A DNA stretch of 64,000 nucleotides, from assembly GCF_011516835.1 (NCBI RefSeq), contig NZ_WOTB01000017.1:1-64000 (forward strand). The letters are read 5' to 3'. The position numbers and the translations under genes were made by a program. A model generated the notes under the pieces. It ran no database searches. It was not told the DNA's origin and was given only the letters and a program-made list of their open reading frames with translations. Of this stretch, positions 9,782 through 20,747 are shown in pieces. Positions within the stretch are counted from its first letter, which is position 1. Each line of letters begins with the position of its first letter. This DNA is from Acetobacter musti. GTDB taxonomy: Bacteria; Pseudomonadota; Alphaproteobacteria; Acetobacterales; Acetobacteraceae.

Positions 9782-11087
9782 CGGCAGGTTCCATGACGAG
9801 CGCGGCTTTTCGTTCAAGAACGGCAGCGAAGAATCCATCGGTCTCATCCCGGGCCGGGGTGAGCGAGAGCATCGGGGAATTACGGAACCGTTTGGGCACG
9901 TCATCTGAATCGGGGTTTACCGGCAAAAACTCGCTGTTGCGGGCCAGGAAGGCGTCAATCTGGTTACGGTTCTCGGCATCGAGGATCGAGCAGGTGGCAT
10001 ACACCATCCGGCCGCCCGGGCGGACCAGGGCAGCAGCGCGGTCAAGGATTTCGGCCTGTTTGACGATGAGTTCTTTCAGATCCTGTTCTTCGAGGCGGAC
10101 GCGTGCATCGGGGTTACGGCGCCAGGTGCCGGTTCCGGTGCAGGGGGCATCTACGAGAACGCGGTCAAAGGATTTCGCACGGCGCTTGGCCCATTTGTCG
10201 CCGGAAATCAGCAGGTGGCGTTCGACATTGTGGGCGCCAGCGCGACGGAGACGGCGGACGGCGCCATCCAGACGCGGCACGGAGACATCGCACGCGATGA
10301 TATGGCCGCGATTCTGCATAGTCATGGCAATGGCGAGTGTCTTGCCCCCTGCCCCGGCGCAGTAGTCGAGGACGCGCATTTCGGGCGTGGCACCAAGCAT
10401 GGCGACGACGAGCTGGCTACCTTCGTCCTGGATTTCGACGAGACCGTCTTTGAAAGCGGTGCTGGAAGTAACGGGCACGCGCCCCGAAAGGCGAAGGCCC
10501 CAGGGTGAAAGCGTGGTGAGCTGAGCGTTCAGTCCGTCGCGCATCAGTTTTTTGCAGGCAGTCGCACGATCGCCTCGCAGAGTATTCACACGGAGGTCGA
10601 GCGTGGCCTCCTGGCCGAGGGCTTCCAGTTCTTTTTCCAGATCGGCACCAAATCGCGCCTGGAGATGGGGGAACAGCCAATCTGGGATCTCGAGCCGAAC
10701 GGCGTCAGGCAATTGCTCTGACAAGTCAGCTTTCGCGATACAGTCGAGCGTATAGCGTTCGTTCTGGGTGAACGCCCCGGGCGCGAAACGGCCTTCGACG
10801 AAGGCCTGCGAGAGGGCTCCCAGGGTAGAGCCAGTCTGAATTCGTCTTGCGGCAATGCGCAGGCGTGGCGTGGCTTCGCCACCCGTTCGTTCGATGACCC
10901 ATGCGGTCCGGCGCCAGTGGCGCAGCGCATCCCAGACCAGGGCAGAAATGGCGCGACGGTCGCCGCCGCCGATGAAGCGACGCTCGCGAAAAAAACTATT
11001 GGCGACGGCATCGGCGGGACGACGAGGCGCGGCGTCCATCTCTGCCAGCAGGTCAATGGCGGCAGCGAGCCGGGCGGAGGGAGTCAT
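9744..11087 (-). CDS. RsmB/NOP-family 16S rRNA (cytosine-5) methyltransferase
   Basis: SAM-dependent m5C methyltransferase of the RsmB/NOP2 family, probably acting on 16S rRNA. In the 447 residues an N-terminal NusB-like helical part (about 1-140) is followed by the Rossmann methyltransferase domain: SAM motif VLDYCAGAGGKTLAIA, VLVDAPCTGTGTWRRNPD (motif IV with Pro-Cys) and MVYATCSILDAENRNQ (motif VI with catalytic Cys). Start ATG at 11087. It lies 72 bases downstream of guaB on the same strand and could be co-transcribed with it. Its final 38 bases overlap the convergent upstream neighbour. Family is certain; the exact target cytosine is inferred. Confidence 0.9.
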   Translation of the reverse strand: MTPSARLAAAIDLLAEMDAAPRRPADAVANSFFRERRFIGGGDRRAISALVWDALRHWRRTAWVIERTGGEATPRLRIAARRIQTGSTLGALSQAFVEGRFAPGAFTQNERYTLDCIAKADLSEQLPDAVRLEIPDWLFPHLQARFGADLEKELEALGQEATLDLRVNTLRGDRATACKKLMRDGLNAQLTTLSPWGLRLSGRVPVTSSTAFKDGLVEIQDEGSQLVVAMLGATPEMRVLDYCAGAGGKTLAIAMTMQNRGHIIACDVSVPRLDGAVRRLRRAGAHNVERHLLISGDKWAKRRAKSFDRVLVDAPCTGTGTWRRNPDARVRLEEQDLKELIVKQAEILDRAAALVRPGGRMVYATCSILDAENRNQIDAFLARNSEFLPVNPDSDDVPKRFRNSPMLSLTPARDETDGFFAAVLERKAALVMEPAVRQPEADDPPAL

Positions 11088-11159
11088 ACTGCGTCCTGAT
11101 ATCCGGGAGAGATGAGCGGTTGCCGGACAGTGCCATGACGGATCGTCCGGGGTTTGTGG

Positions 11160-12797
<1,638 letters not shown>

Positions 12798-12813
12798 TCA
12801 GACAGCCATAATG

Positions 12814-12833
12814 AAAAAACGAGCCTCGGGCTC
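12814..12833 (-). terminator. Intrinsic-terminator-like hairpin in the guaB leader
   Basis: On the minus strand GAGCC-CGA-GGCTC is followed by G and six T residues. No minus-strand gene lies upstream that it could end, and it sits about 15-30 bases after the predicted guaB start site, so it may act as an attenuator or pause. The stem is only 5 bp, so efficiency is uncertain. Confidence 0.45.
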
Positions 12834-12850
12834 CCGACCGTTGGCGCTTC

Positions 12851-12879
12851 CTCATAAGAGCAAGAAACATTGCTGACAA
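12851..12879 (-). promoter_or_regulatory. Candidate sigma-70 promoter for guaB
   Basis: On the minus strand TTGTCA (12879-12874) and TATGAG (12856-12851) are separated by exactly 17 bases. Transcription would start near 12844, giving a leader of about 200 bases before the guaB ATG. Consensus match only; no experimental support. Confidence 0.45.
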
Positions 12880-13075
12880 GAAAAACACGCGACCTGAAGC
12901 ATATTTATTTCTGTTTTTCTGCAGGTCCGGAAAAGCAGACCATAGCGGGAGCGCTTTCAGTTTCCAGAAGATTTAGCAATCGGTCTGTGGCAAATTACAA
13001 AATTACTCTTGCACGCCCCGGGCAGGCAAAAAAACAGAAACAGGGTGAAAAACCCGAACAGCGCCGGAGGTTGGT

Positions 13076-13606
13076 ATGGACGCACTTCATCATAGCAGAA
13101 ACCGCCGGAACGAGCCGACCCTGCCGTCCGAGCGTCCTGACGCTCTGATCGGTGTTGTACTGGACACGGCTCTTGATCCCGCGACGGATGCGCATCCTGA
13201 ACGCAGAAAAGATCGGGAGCAGGCAATACTTGATCTCTGTCAGACGGCGCATTTCCGGCCTGATGGACTGACGGGCCCGTTTATTCTCCATCTTTCAGTC
13301 AGTGGTCATTCCGGACTTGTCTTCGATGTCCATAATGAAGAGGACACAGCTCTTTATGCACATATGATCTCTCTCTCGCCGTTCAGCCGCCTGATCAAAG
13401 ATTATGCGCTGATGATAGAAAGTTTCGAGCTGGCAATGGAGGAGGGAAACCGCACCAAAGTCCAGGCGATCGACATGGGCAGGCGCGGTGTTCACGATGA
13501 GGCTGCTGATCTGCTCATGGAACGGCTCGCAGGCAAGATCGCGATGGACAAGCCTACGGCACGCAGACTGTTCACATTGATGTGCCTGCTGGGCCAGAGG
13601 CGGTAA
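13076..13606 (+). CDS. UPF0262 family protein
   Basis: Conserved alphaproteobacterial protein of unknown function (UPF0262), 176 residues. Family features visible are an early IGVVLDTAL, RKDREQAILDL, GPFILHLSVSGHSGLVFDV and the central SPFSRLIKDYALMIESFELA. No signal peptide or membrane segment; predicted cytoplasmic. The first 20 residues are a variable basic head. ATG at 13076 has GGAGG six bases upstream. In many alphaproteobacteria it neighbours histidine or tRNA-modification genes; here it is divergent from guaB and 52 bases upstream of cysG. Function not assigned. Confidence 0.85.
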   Translation: MDALHHSRNRRNEPTLPSERPDALIGVVLDTALDPATDAHPERRKDREQAILDLCQTAHFRPDGLTGPFILHLSVSGHSGLVFDVHNEEDTALYAHMISLSPFSRLIKDYALMIESFELAMEEGNRTKVQAIDMGRRGVHDEAADLLMERLAGKIAMDKPTARRLFTLMCLLGQRR

Positions 13607-13658
13607 TCGGAGATACGAAAATCAGAAAATTTTATCATCAGAGGACAATGCGGCACCG

Positions 13659-15110
13659 ATGGATAAGGATGACCCCGATACAGAGCTGCGATTGCCCTGG
13701 TTCCCTGTAACGCTTCGACTGGATTCGACATCGAAGGCGCTTGTTATCGGTGGCGGTACTATCGCGGCGAATAAGATCGCGCTGCTCATGATGACTGAAG
13801 CGCACGTTACAATCTTATCGCTATCTCTGAATGGCGAACTTTCCCGTCTGGCTGCGGCCGGCCGTGTACAGCATTTTGCTGTTGCGGTATCAGACGACAT
13901 CCTCAGACAATACATACCGGGCTGCCGGCTGGTCTTTGCAGCGACGGACGATCGGGCGCTGAACCGACTGGTTGCTGAAGTTGCCCGGGAAATGAATATT
14001 CCGGTCTGCGCCGTTGATGATCCGGAACCATCTACCTTTATTACGCCGGCTATTGTTCGTCGTCCGCCTGTTCTGGTCGCCATTTCATCATCCGGGGCAG
14101 CACCTGTTCTGGCCCGGCGGCTTCGGGAGCAGATCGAGACTCTTCTGCCCGCGCAGATCGGACGGCTGGCGCGGTTCATGCAGAAAATGCGGCCGGCGGT
14201 TGCAACACTTCATCCTTTCGCTGAAACACGGCGGCGGGTGTGGGAGCGTTTTCTCGACGGCAGCGGTAGCGAGCAGGCACTTTCGGGAGATGAGGACAGC
14301 GCGCGAGCGATGCTGGAAGCGGAAGCCAGCCGGGAGGCGAAAGCACTGGCAACAGGGAGCCAGAGTGAATTGTACGCGGGCGAGGTCTGGCTGGTCGGGG
14401 CGGGTCCGGGCGATCCGGATCTGCTGACGTTAAAGGCGCTGCGCTTCATGCAAAACGCGGACAGCGTGCTGTACGATCACCTGCTGCCACCGGAAATTCT
14501 CGACCGTGTAAGGCGCGATGCCGAGCGCATTTTTGTCGGCAAACAGCGCAGTGATCATGCTCTGCCGCAATCGGCGATCAATGACGAACTGATCCGCAGG
14601 GCGCGGGCAGGACAGCGGGTTCTCCGCCTGAAAGGTGGCGATCCGTTTATTTTCGGGCGGGGTGGCGAAGAGATAGAGGCACTGATGGAAGCCGGGATTC
14701 CGTTCCAGGTCGTTCCGGGTATTTCAGCAGCGAATGGTTGTGCGGCCTCGGCGGGGATTCCACTGACTCATCGGGACTGCGCACAGTCCTGCCTGTTCCT
14801 GACCGGACATGCGCGTGCAGACGGAACGCTCGACCTGCCGTGGGACACAATCGCGCGGCGCGGGCAGACGGTTGTGATTTACATGGGACTTGGTGGGATC
14901 AGCATGTTGTGCGAGAGGCTGATACAACATGGCCTGCCGGCGGACTGGCCAGCCGCCGTAGTGGAAAAGGGTACGCAACCGGATCAGCGGGTAATCGCAG
15001 CTGACCTCCGGTCATTGCCAGAGCTCACGATAGCCGGGAAATTCCGTAGTCCGGCACTGATCATCGTGGGCGAAGTTGTGCGGCATCGGGTGATCTCGCG
15101 GAAGCCTTGA
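13659..15110 (+). CDS. cysG: Siroheme synthase (precorrin-2 dehydrogenase/ferrochelatase and SUMT fusion)
   Basis: Makes siroheme from uroporphyrinogen III for sulfite and nitrite reductases. The 483 residues hold an N-terminal NAD-binding half (ALVIGGGTIAANKIALL, about 27-43; FAATDDRALNRLVAE) and a C-terminal S-adenosylmethionine uroporphyrinogen methyltransferase half: EVWLVGAGPGDPDLLTLKAL, VLYDHLL, LKGGDPFIFGRGGEE, GIPLTHRDCAQS. The glycine motif GGGTIAANK departs from the common GGGxVAxRK but keeps the glycines. Length matches trifunctional CysG. Start ATG at 13659 with AGAGGA upstream. No sulfite reductase genes are nearby. Confidence 0.93.
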   Translation: MDKDDPDTELRLPWFPVTLRLDSTSKALVIGGGTIAANKIALLMMTEAHVTILSLSLNGELSRLAAAGRVQHFAVAVSDDILRQYIPGCRLVFAATDDRALNRLVAEVAREMNIPVCAVDDPEPSTFITPAIVRRPPVLVAISSSGAAPVLARRLREQIETLLPAQIGRLARFMQKMRPAVATLHPFAETRRRVWERFLDGSGSEQALSGDEDSARAMLEAEASREAKALATGSQSELYAGEVWLVGAGPGDPDLLTLKALRFMQNADSVLYDHLLPPEILDRVRRDAERIFVGKQRSDHALPQSAINDELIRRARAGQRVLRLKGGDPFIFGRGGEEIEALMEAGIPFQVVPGISAANGCAASAGIPLTHRDCAQSCLFLTGHARADGTLDLPWDTIARRGQTVVIYMGLGGISMLCERLIQHGLPADWPAAVVEKGTQPDQRVIAADLRSLPELTIAGKFRSPALIIVGEVVRHRVISRKP

Positions 15111-15314
15111 GAGCTGCCACGTTGAGACGTGATCTGACCCGACACATATGATTGCTTCCAATCAGCCGGTGGTCGTCACAATCAGAGAAGCCGAAACCGC
15201 CGACGACACATTTGCGCATACCGGATTGCTAGTTACGAGAGAGGTTCCCTTCGTATCTGGCGCAAACTTATCTGGCGCTGGTCGCAATCCACCCAAGGTT
15301 GTATAGCCGAGATT

Positions 15315-15905
15315 ATGCTCTCGCTTTCCTCGCTGACCGCTCTCCTGCAGGTTATCCTGATCGATATCACCCTGGCCGGGGACAATGCTGTCGTCGTTGG
15401 TCTTGCCGTAAGACGACTGGAGGCGGCCCAGCGCAGAACGGCGGTCTTCATCGGCGTTGGCGCCGCTGCAGTGATCAGACTGGCTCTGGCAGTGGTCGCA
15501 ACGAAAATGCTGGCCATTATCGGCCTGCGCCTTGCCGGCGGCCTTCTTCTGCTCTGGGTATGCTGGAAGATGTATCGCGAGCTGCGGAGACCCGAAGCTC
15601 ATCACGAGAAAGACGTGCAGGCACCCGGCGCTCTCCGGAGCGCTATCACAAAGATCATTATCGCTGATCTGTCTATGAGTCTGGATAATGTGCTTGCTGT
15701 CGCCGGGGCTGCGGGGAAGCATATATGGGTTCTGATCTCAGGACTTGCGATTTCGGTAATGCTGATGGCGGTCGCTGCGACTCTCATAGCCCGGCTTCTC
15801 GACCGGTTTCGGTGGATCGCCTGGATTGGCCTGCTGGTTGTTCTTGGTGTCGCTCTCGAACTGATCTGGGGTGGAGGCCATGAGGTTTTGGATCACGTCG
15901 GATGA
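15315..15905 (+). CDS. TerC/YjbE-family integral membrane protein
   Basis: Inner-membrane protein of 196 residues with about seven hydrophobic segments, of the TerC superfamily (Bacillus YjbE type), linked in other bacteria to manganese or other metal efflux at the membrane. Signatures are LIDITLAGDNAVVVGLAV near the N-terminus and IADLSMSLDNVLAVAGAAG after the cytoplasmic loop, each with the conserved Asp in a transmembrane helix. The loop near residues 88-110 is charged. No yybP-ykoY riboswitch could be recognised in the 204 bases upstream. The gene ends with a 4-base ATGA overlap with the transglycosylase gene. Confidence 0.85.
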   Translation: MLSLSSLTALLQVILIDITLAGDNAVVVGLAVRRLEAAQRRTAVFIGVGAAAVIRLALAVVATKMLAIIGLRLAGGLLLLWVCWKMYRELRRPEAHHEKDVQAPGALRSAITKIIIADLSMSLDNVLAVAGAAGKHIWVLISGLAISVMLMAVAATLIARLLDRFRWIAWIGLLVVLGVALELIWGGGHEVLDHVG

Positions 15906-17884
15906 ACCGGCATCGTTTTCATCTGCTGGCTGCGGCAGTTCTCAGTCTCTCTGCATGCGCAGCAGCCCCGCAGACGGCTTCCCCTCCCTCTTCTTACGGC
16001 GCAGCGGCCTGGCCGACGGAGCAGCAGGCGGTTAATTCCGGACCTGTAGACGATGTTGCCGGCCGGCTGACGATCTGGCTTCAGATTATCGGGAAGACGG
16101 ACGCCACCATTTCGGCAAAAACTTACGCGGATTTTCTGGCGACCCGCCCTGTCTGGCCGCGCTGGCATCTTATTGAGAATCGCTATCAGCAGGCGCTGGC
16201 CAGTGAACCCGATGACACGATCGCCGCTACCTTGTGCAGAGAACACCAGCCGACCAACAACGCGAGGGCTCTGAGCCGATGTGCCAGGGTGGCCGGAGTG
16301 ACGACAGAACTGCAGGCTGCAGTGCGGGCTGCCTGGCGGGAGGGAGCGGATAATGCGGACGATGCGGCAATTCTTCAGTCGCTCGCCGGATCAAACATAA
16401 CACCGGAAGACAGCTGGATACGGTTTGAAAGGGAAGAACGCACAGGACAGCTAACAGCGGCGACACGGACGACTGGATCGTTTTCTCCGGATCAGACACA
16501 TCTTGCCGCAGCGCGGCTGGCATTCCGCAGAAATGATGCAGATGCGGAGACGCTCCTTAACGCACTGTCTGCTTCTTTCGCCCATGATCCCATACTGGTT
16601 CTCGATCATGCTCGCTGGATGCGGAAAGCTCAGCGTGTCGATGACGCACTGGCCCTGTGGAAGAATCAGGGTTTCACGGCGGAACGTGACGATCCTGCGG
16701 CAGGCGCCGCGTTCTGGACGGAACGCGATGCGCTGGCCCGTGCCCTGCTCGCCGGAGGACGTCCTCAGGAAGCGTTCACGATCGCTCGCGACATGGAGCA
16801 GGGCAACGCGACACACATGCAGGACGCAGCCTTCCTGGCGGGCTGGATAGCGTTGCGGCAGTTACATGATCCGCATCAGGCGGAATCGCTGTTCCGCAGA
16901 CTTGTGGACAGTCCATCACTTCTGACGCGGAGCAGTGGCTGGTACTGGCTCGGACGGACGCACATGCAGACAGGCAATACAGCTTCAGCGACTGCGGACT
17001 GGCAGCGTGCGGCTGAATTTCCGCAGACATTTTACGGCCAGATGGCAACTGCAGCTCTGTCTCATGCCGGGGTGACGCTGCTCGCACCGACGCAGCCACC
17101 GGCAGCCCTTATGGAGGCGTTACAGCAATGGTGGCGCTCTTCGCAACAGACCGGAGCCGACACGACAGCAACGGAAGTTCATGTGGATGGCAGTAATCTG
17201 GCTCAGGCAGCTCAGATTCTCGTATCGTGGAACGACCGGACTCATGCGCGGGATTTTCTCACTCTGCTGGTTATTCAGGACACCGACCCGGCCGATCAGC
17301 GAGCGCTTGGCAAGCTGGCGCAGCGGCTGGGACTCCCTGATGTCGGTGTGACTGTCGCCAGGCGCGCCAGCCTGAAGGGGAATTCCATGCCGGATCTGGG
17401 ATGGCCCGAGCCTTTCGCCGAGCCGAAATCCGACCTGCCTTCAGGTCTGCCGCTTGGACTCATGCGCCAGGAAAGCAATTTCAATCCGGACGCGGTCAGC
17501 GTCTCAGGTGCTGTTGGTCTGATGCAGCTCCTGCTGGGAACTGCGCGGGATATGGCCCGGACAGCGAGAATAGAAAATGTGACCGTCACTGCGCTTCATA
17601 CACCAGCCGTGAATATTCAGCTTGGTACGGCTTATCTGGATCAGGTGTACCGGAGGTTTGGCGGTGTAGTGCCCTATACAGCGGCCGCCTATAATGCCGG
17701 ACCGCATCGTGTCAGCCAGTGGCTGCAGTCCGGAGGTGATCCGGCGCCAACAAATATGGATCAGGATGCACTGATCGACTGGATTGAACAGATTCCGTAT
17801 TCTGAAACAAGGCGTTACGTAAAACGCGTCTGGGAAAGTATGGCAGTTTATGGTGCGCTGAAGGATGTTCAGAAGCGAGGATGA
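15902..17884 (+). CDS. slt: Soluble-type lytic murein transglycosylase (lipoprotein)
   Basis: Cleaves the glycan strand of peptidoglycan to 1,6-anhydro products. The 660 residues begin with a lipoprotein signal (hydrophobic run then LSLSACAA, lipobox Cys at about 19), followed by a long helical superhelical region with repeat-like character (about 50-470) and a C-terminal lysozyme-like domain with the catalytic Glu in RQESNFNPDAVSVSGAVGLM and the AAYNAGPHRVSQWL motif. This is the Slt70 layout, expected in the periplasm and here membrane-anchored by lipid. ATG overlaps the TerC-family stop by four bases, so they are translationally coupled. Confidence 0.92.
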   Translation: MNRHRFHLLAAAVLSLSACAAAPQTASPPSSYGAAAWPTEQQAVNSGPVDDVAGRLTIWLQIIGKTDATISAKTYADFLATRPVWPRWHLIENRYQQALASEPDDTIAATLCREHQPTNNARALSRCARVAGVTTELQAAVRAAWREGADNADDAAILQSLAGSNITPEDSWIRFEREERTGQLTAATRTTGSFSPDQTHLAAARLAFRRNDADAETLLNALSASFAHDPILVLDHARWMRKAQRVDDALALWKNQGFTAERDDPAAGAAFWTERDALARALLAGGRPQEAFTIARDMEQGNATHMQDAAFLAGWIALRQLHDPHQAESLFRRLVDSPSLLTRSSGWYWLGRTHMQTGNTASATADWQRAAEFPQTFYGQMATAALSHAGVTLLAPTQPPAALMEALQQWWRSSQQTGADTTATEVHVDGSNLAQAAQILVSWNDRTHARDFLTLLVIQDTDPADQRALGKLAQRLGLPDVGVTVARRASLKGNSMPDLGWPEPFAEPKSDLPSGLPLGLMRQESNFNPDAVSVSGAVGLMQLLLGTARDMARTARIENVTVTALHTPAVNIQLGTAYLDQVYRRFGGVVPYTAAAYNAGPHRVSQWLQSGGDPAPTNMDQDALIDWIEQIPYSETRRYVKRVWESMAVYGALKDVQKRG

Positions 17885-17989
17885 AGCAACGGAAACGACC
17901 CCGGATCGGGACACCGGACCAGACCGCCGGCACGAATATCGGGTTTATAATCCTTTCCTTCATGATCTGCCCGGATCGGAGAATGAATT

Positions 17990-20707
17990 TTGAAAGCAGA
18001 GACTGAGCAGGGCGATCCGGTAAAGCTATCCGGTAGGCTTTCTCCGGCCGGTGCGTCCCCGGCTATGGCGCAGTGGTTCACTCTGAAAGCGGAAAATCCG
18101 GAATTTCTTCTGTTTTTCCGAATGGGTGATTTTTACGAACTGTTTTTCGATGATGCGGTTACGGCGGCTTCGGCGCTTGATATCGCGCTGACGGCTCGCG
18201 GGACTCATGCGGGTGAACCAATCTCAATGTGCGGTGTGCCTGTAGCGGCGGCTGCAGCCTATCTCTCCCGACTGATCCGGCGCGGATTTCGTGTGGCTGT
18301 CGCGGAGCAGATCGCAACCGCACCTTCTCAAAAAACATGCAAAGGGAAGACGGGACCAGCGCAGAAAGGCCCCCTACCCCGCGCGGTCGTGCGTCTTGTT
18401 ACGCCTGGAACGCTGACAGAAGATGAGTTACTCGAACCAGGACGGTCCAATCTGCTAACAGCGCTTGCCCGTAAAAGTGGCGGACGCGGTGGCGCTGATA
18501 GCTGGGGCGTTGCATGGATCGACATTTCCACCGGACAGTTCGAAACGGCATCCTGTGCGACAGGCGAGCTGGGACATTTACTGGCACGCCTTGACCCGGC
18601 GGAGGTTCTGGCGCCACCCGACATCGATCTCGGCGAATATGAACTGCGACGCCATCCGGGCGCACCGCCACCGGCTGCTCATGCCGCACAGGCGCGGCTG
18701 GCGGAGACATTTGGCGTAGCTAGTCTGGATGCATTCGGTACGTTTACGGATGCCGAGGCTGCAGCAGGTCTGATGGCTGTGGACTATATCCGGCGGTCGC
18801 AGGCGGGGACGATGCCCCGTCTCTGCCATCCTCAGCCTCAGGCCGACCAGGGTATTCTGGGACTTGATCCGGCTACGCGCGCCAGCCTTGATCTGTTGCG
18901 CGCCCGGGATGGCGGGGTCGAGCATACGCTGTTCTCCGCAGTAAACCAGACTGTGACAGCGGCAGGAGCGCGGCTCTTGTCTGCCTGGATTGCATCGCCG
19001 CTGACAAATCCGGAACGCATTACGGCGCGGCAGGCCTGCTGGGACTGGCTACGTCACGACACGGCCACCCTTGACGCGTTGCGTCAGATTCTGCGTGGCG
19101 TGCCGGATGTCGACCGTGCTCTGGCCCGGCTTTCGGTTGGACGTGGGCAGCCACGTGATCTGGCGACGTTGCGGGATGCAATAAGCGCAGCTCAGCGTGT
19201 GGCAGCCGTGATTGAGGCCGCGCAGCACGGGAAGCGACCGTCGCTGCTTGAACAGGCGCTATCGGCATTGCTTGGCGCGACGGAACTGGAGCGCGAACTC
19301 GACCGGGCGCTGGCGGATGAATTGCCGGCGCGAATGGAAGACGGCGGCGTTATTGCGTCCGGATATGACGGTGAACTGGATGCCCAGCGCGGGTTACGGG
19401 ACAATTCACGCCGCATGATCGCGACACTGCAGAATACCTACGCTCAGCGTTTCGGTGTGGCGAGTCTGAAGATTCGACACCATGCCCAGCTTGGCTACGT
19501 GATGGAAGTACCATCCGCCACCGGAGCGAAACTGCGAACGCGAGATGATCTCAGTTTTCGTCAGGGCACGGCGAGTGCGGCACGATTTTCCACGGATGAA
19601 CTTATTGACCTCGACGCCCGGATATCTGCGGCCAGCGACTGCGCGGCCGTGCGTGAGCGACAGATTTTCGGAACCCTGGTTACGAAAGCACTGCAAGAAA
19701 AAGAGCTTCCGCCACTGGCTCAGGCGCTGGCCCTCCTGGATGTGGTGCAGTCAGCAGCGATGCTGGCGACTGGCGGGACATGGTGCCGGAGCCGGATTGA
19801 TGACAGTCTGGCGTTTGAACTGACCGCCTGCCGGCATCCGGTTGTCGAGGCGGCACTTGGGACGGGCGGTCGTTTTACGGCGAACAGCTGTTCACTGGCG
19901 CCGGGTCATCGGGTGATGCTGTTGACCGGCCCTAATATGGCGGGCAAATCCACCTTTCTGCGTCAGAACGCGCTTGCAGTGATTCTCGCACAGGCGGGTC
20001 TGCCTGTTCCCGCAAAATCGGCTCATATCGGGATAGTCGACCGTCTGTTCTCCCGTGTTGGCGCGTCGGACGATCTGGCGCGGGGACGCTCGACCTTCAT
20101 GGTAGAAATGACTGAGACAGCAGGCATTCTGAATCAGGCGGGTCCGCGTTCGCTGGTCGTGGTTGACGAAATTGGCCGGGGTACGTCCACGCTGGACGGA
20201 CTTTCCATTGCCTGGGCTGTGCTGGAGGCAATGCATTCGACATTACGCTGTCGCACGATTTTCGCCACGCATTTTCATGAACTGGCACAGCTTTCGGACA
20301 TGCTGCCACGCTTGTCGCCGCATACGATGGCGGTGCGAGACTGGAAAGGTCAGGTCGTTTTTCTTCACGAAGTTGTACCCGGTTCTGCACGGCGTAGCTG
20401 GGGCGTGCATGTCGCAAAACTTGCGGGTGTGCCGCTTCCTGTAGTGAACCGGGCGGGACGACTGCTGAAGGAGCTTGAGCAGGAACATTCAGCCGGACAG
20501 CGTCCGCTGCCTCTTTTTGAGGATCATCCACCGGCGGCAGAACAGACGCGGGAACCTGTTGATGTGAGCACAAATGTCACGTTCGATGTTTTCGAGCGTG
20601 TCCTGAGGACTGATCCGGATTCTTTGTCTCCACGTGAGGCTCTTGCCAGGCTATATGAACTGAAGAATGCGGCACTTGAAGCCGAAGGCCTTTTGACCCG
20701 AACATAG
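17990..20707 (+). CDS. mutS: DNA mismatch repair protein MutS
   Basis: Recognises base mismatches and small loops to start mismatch repair. The 905-residue protein has the N-terminal mismatch-binding FFRMGDFYELFFDDA (about 41-55), the clamp and lever domains, and the ABC-type ATPase: Walker A GPNMAGKST, the signature region with STFMVEM, Walker B VVDEIGRGTSTLDGLSIAW and TIFATHFHEL. A C-terminal helical tail is present. The start is a TTG at 17990: GGAG lies eight bases upstream, whereas the only nearby in-frame ATG (18065) has no ribosome site. mutL is not in the window. About 100 bases separate it from slt. Confidence 0.96.
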   Translation: MKAETEQGDPVKLSGRLSPAGASPAMAQWFTLKAENPEFLLFFRMGDFYELFFDDAVTAASALDIALTARGTHAGEPISMCGVPVAAAAAYLSRLIRRGFRVAVAEQIATAPSQKTCKGKTGPAQKGPLPRAVVRLVTPGTLTEDELLEPGRSNLLTALARKSGGRGGADSWGVAWIDISTGQFETASCATGELGHLLARLDPAEVLAPPDIDLGEYELRRHPGAPPPAAHAAQARLAETFGVASLDAFGTFTDAEAAAGLMAVDYIRRSQAGTMPRLCHPQPQADQGILGLDPATRASLDLLRARDGGVEHTLFSAVNQTVTAAGARLLSAWIASPLTNPERITARQACWDWLRHDTATLDALRQILRGVPDVDRALARLSVGRGQPRDLATLRDAISAAQRVAAVIEAAQHGKRPSLLEQALSALLGATELERELDRALADELPARMEDGGVIASGYDGELDAQRGLRDNSRRMIATLQNTYAQRFGVASLKIRHHAQLGYVMEVPSATGAKLRTRDDLSFRQGTASAARFSTDELIDLDARISAASDCAAVRERQIFGTLVTKALQEKELPPLAQALALLDVVQSAAMLATGGTWCRSRIDDSLAFELTACRHPVVEAALGTGGRFTANSCSLAPGHRVMLLTGPNMAGKSTFLRQNALAVILAQAGLPVPAKSAHIGIVDRLFSRVGASDDLARGRSTFMVEMTETAGILNQAGPRSLVVVDEIGRGTSTLDGLSIAWAVLEAMHSTLRCRTIFATHFHELAQLSDMLPRLSPHTMAVRDWKGQVVFLHEVVPGSARRSWGVHVAKLAGVPLPVVNRAGRLLKELEQEHSAGQRPLPLFEDHPPAAEQTREPVDVSTNVTFDVFERVLRTDPDSLSPREALARLYELKNAALEAEGLLTRT

Positions 20708-20747
20708 TCTTCCCGTCATCCAAATTTCCGAGCCAGATCTGAACGCA

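Noticed and set aside
15111..15314. Possible yybP-ykoY manganese riboswitch ahead of the TerC-family gene
   Set aside because: The conserved motifs of that riboswitch could not be found, and no extended helices with matching loops are evident in these 204 bases.
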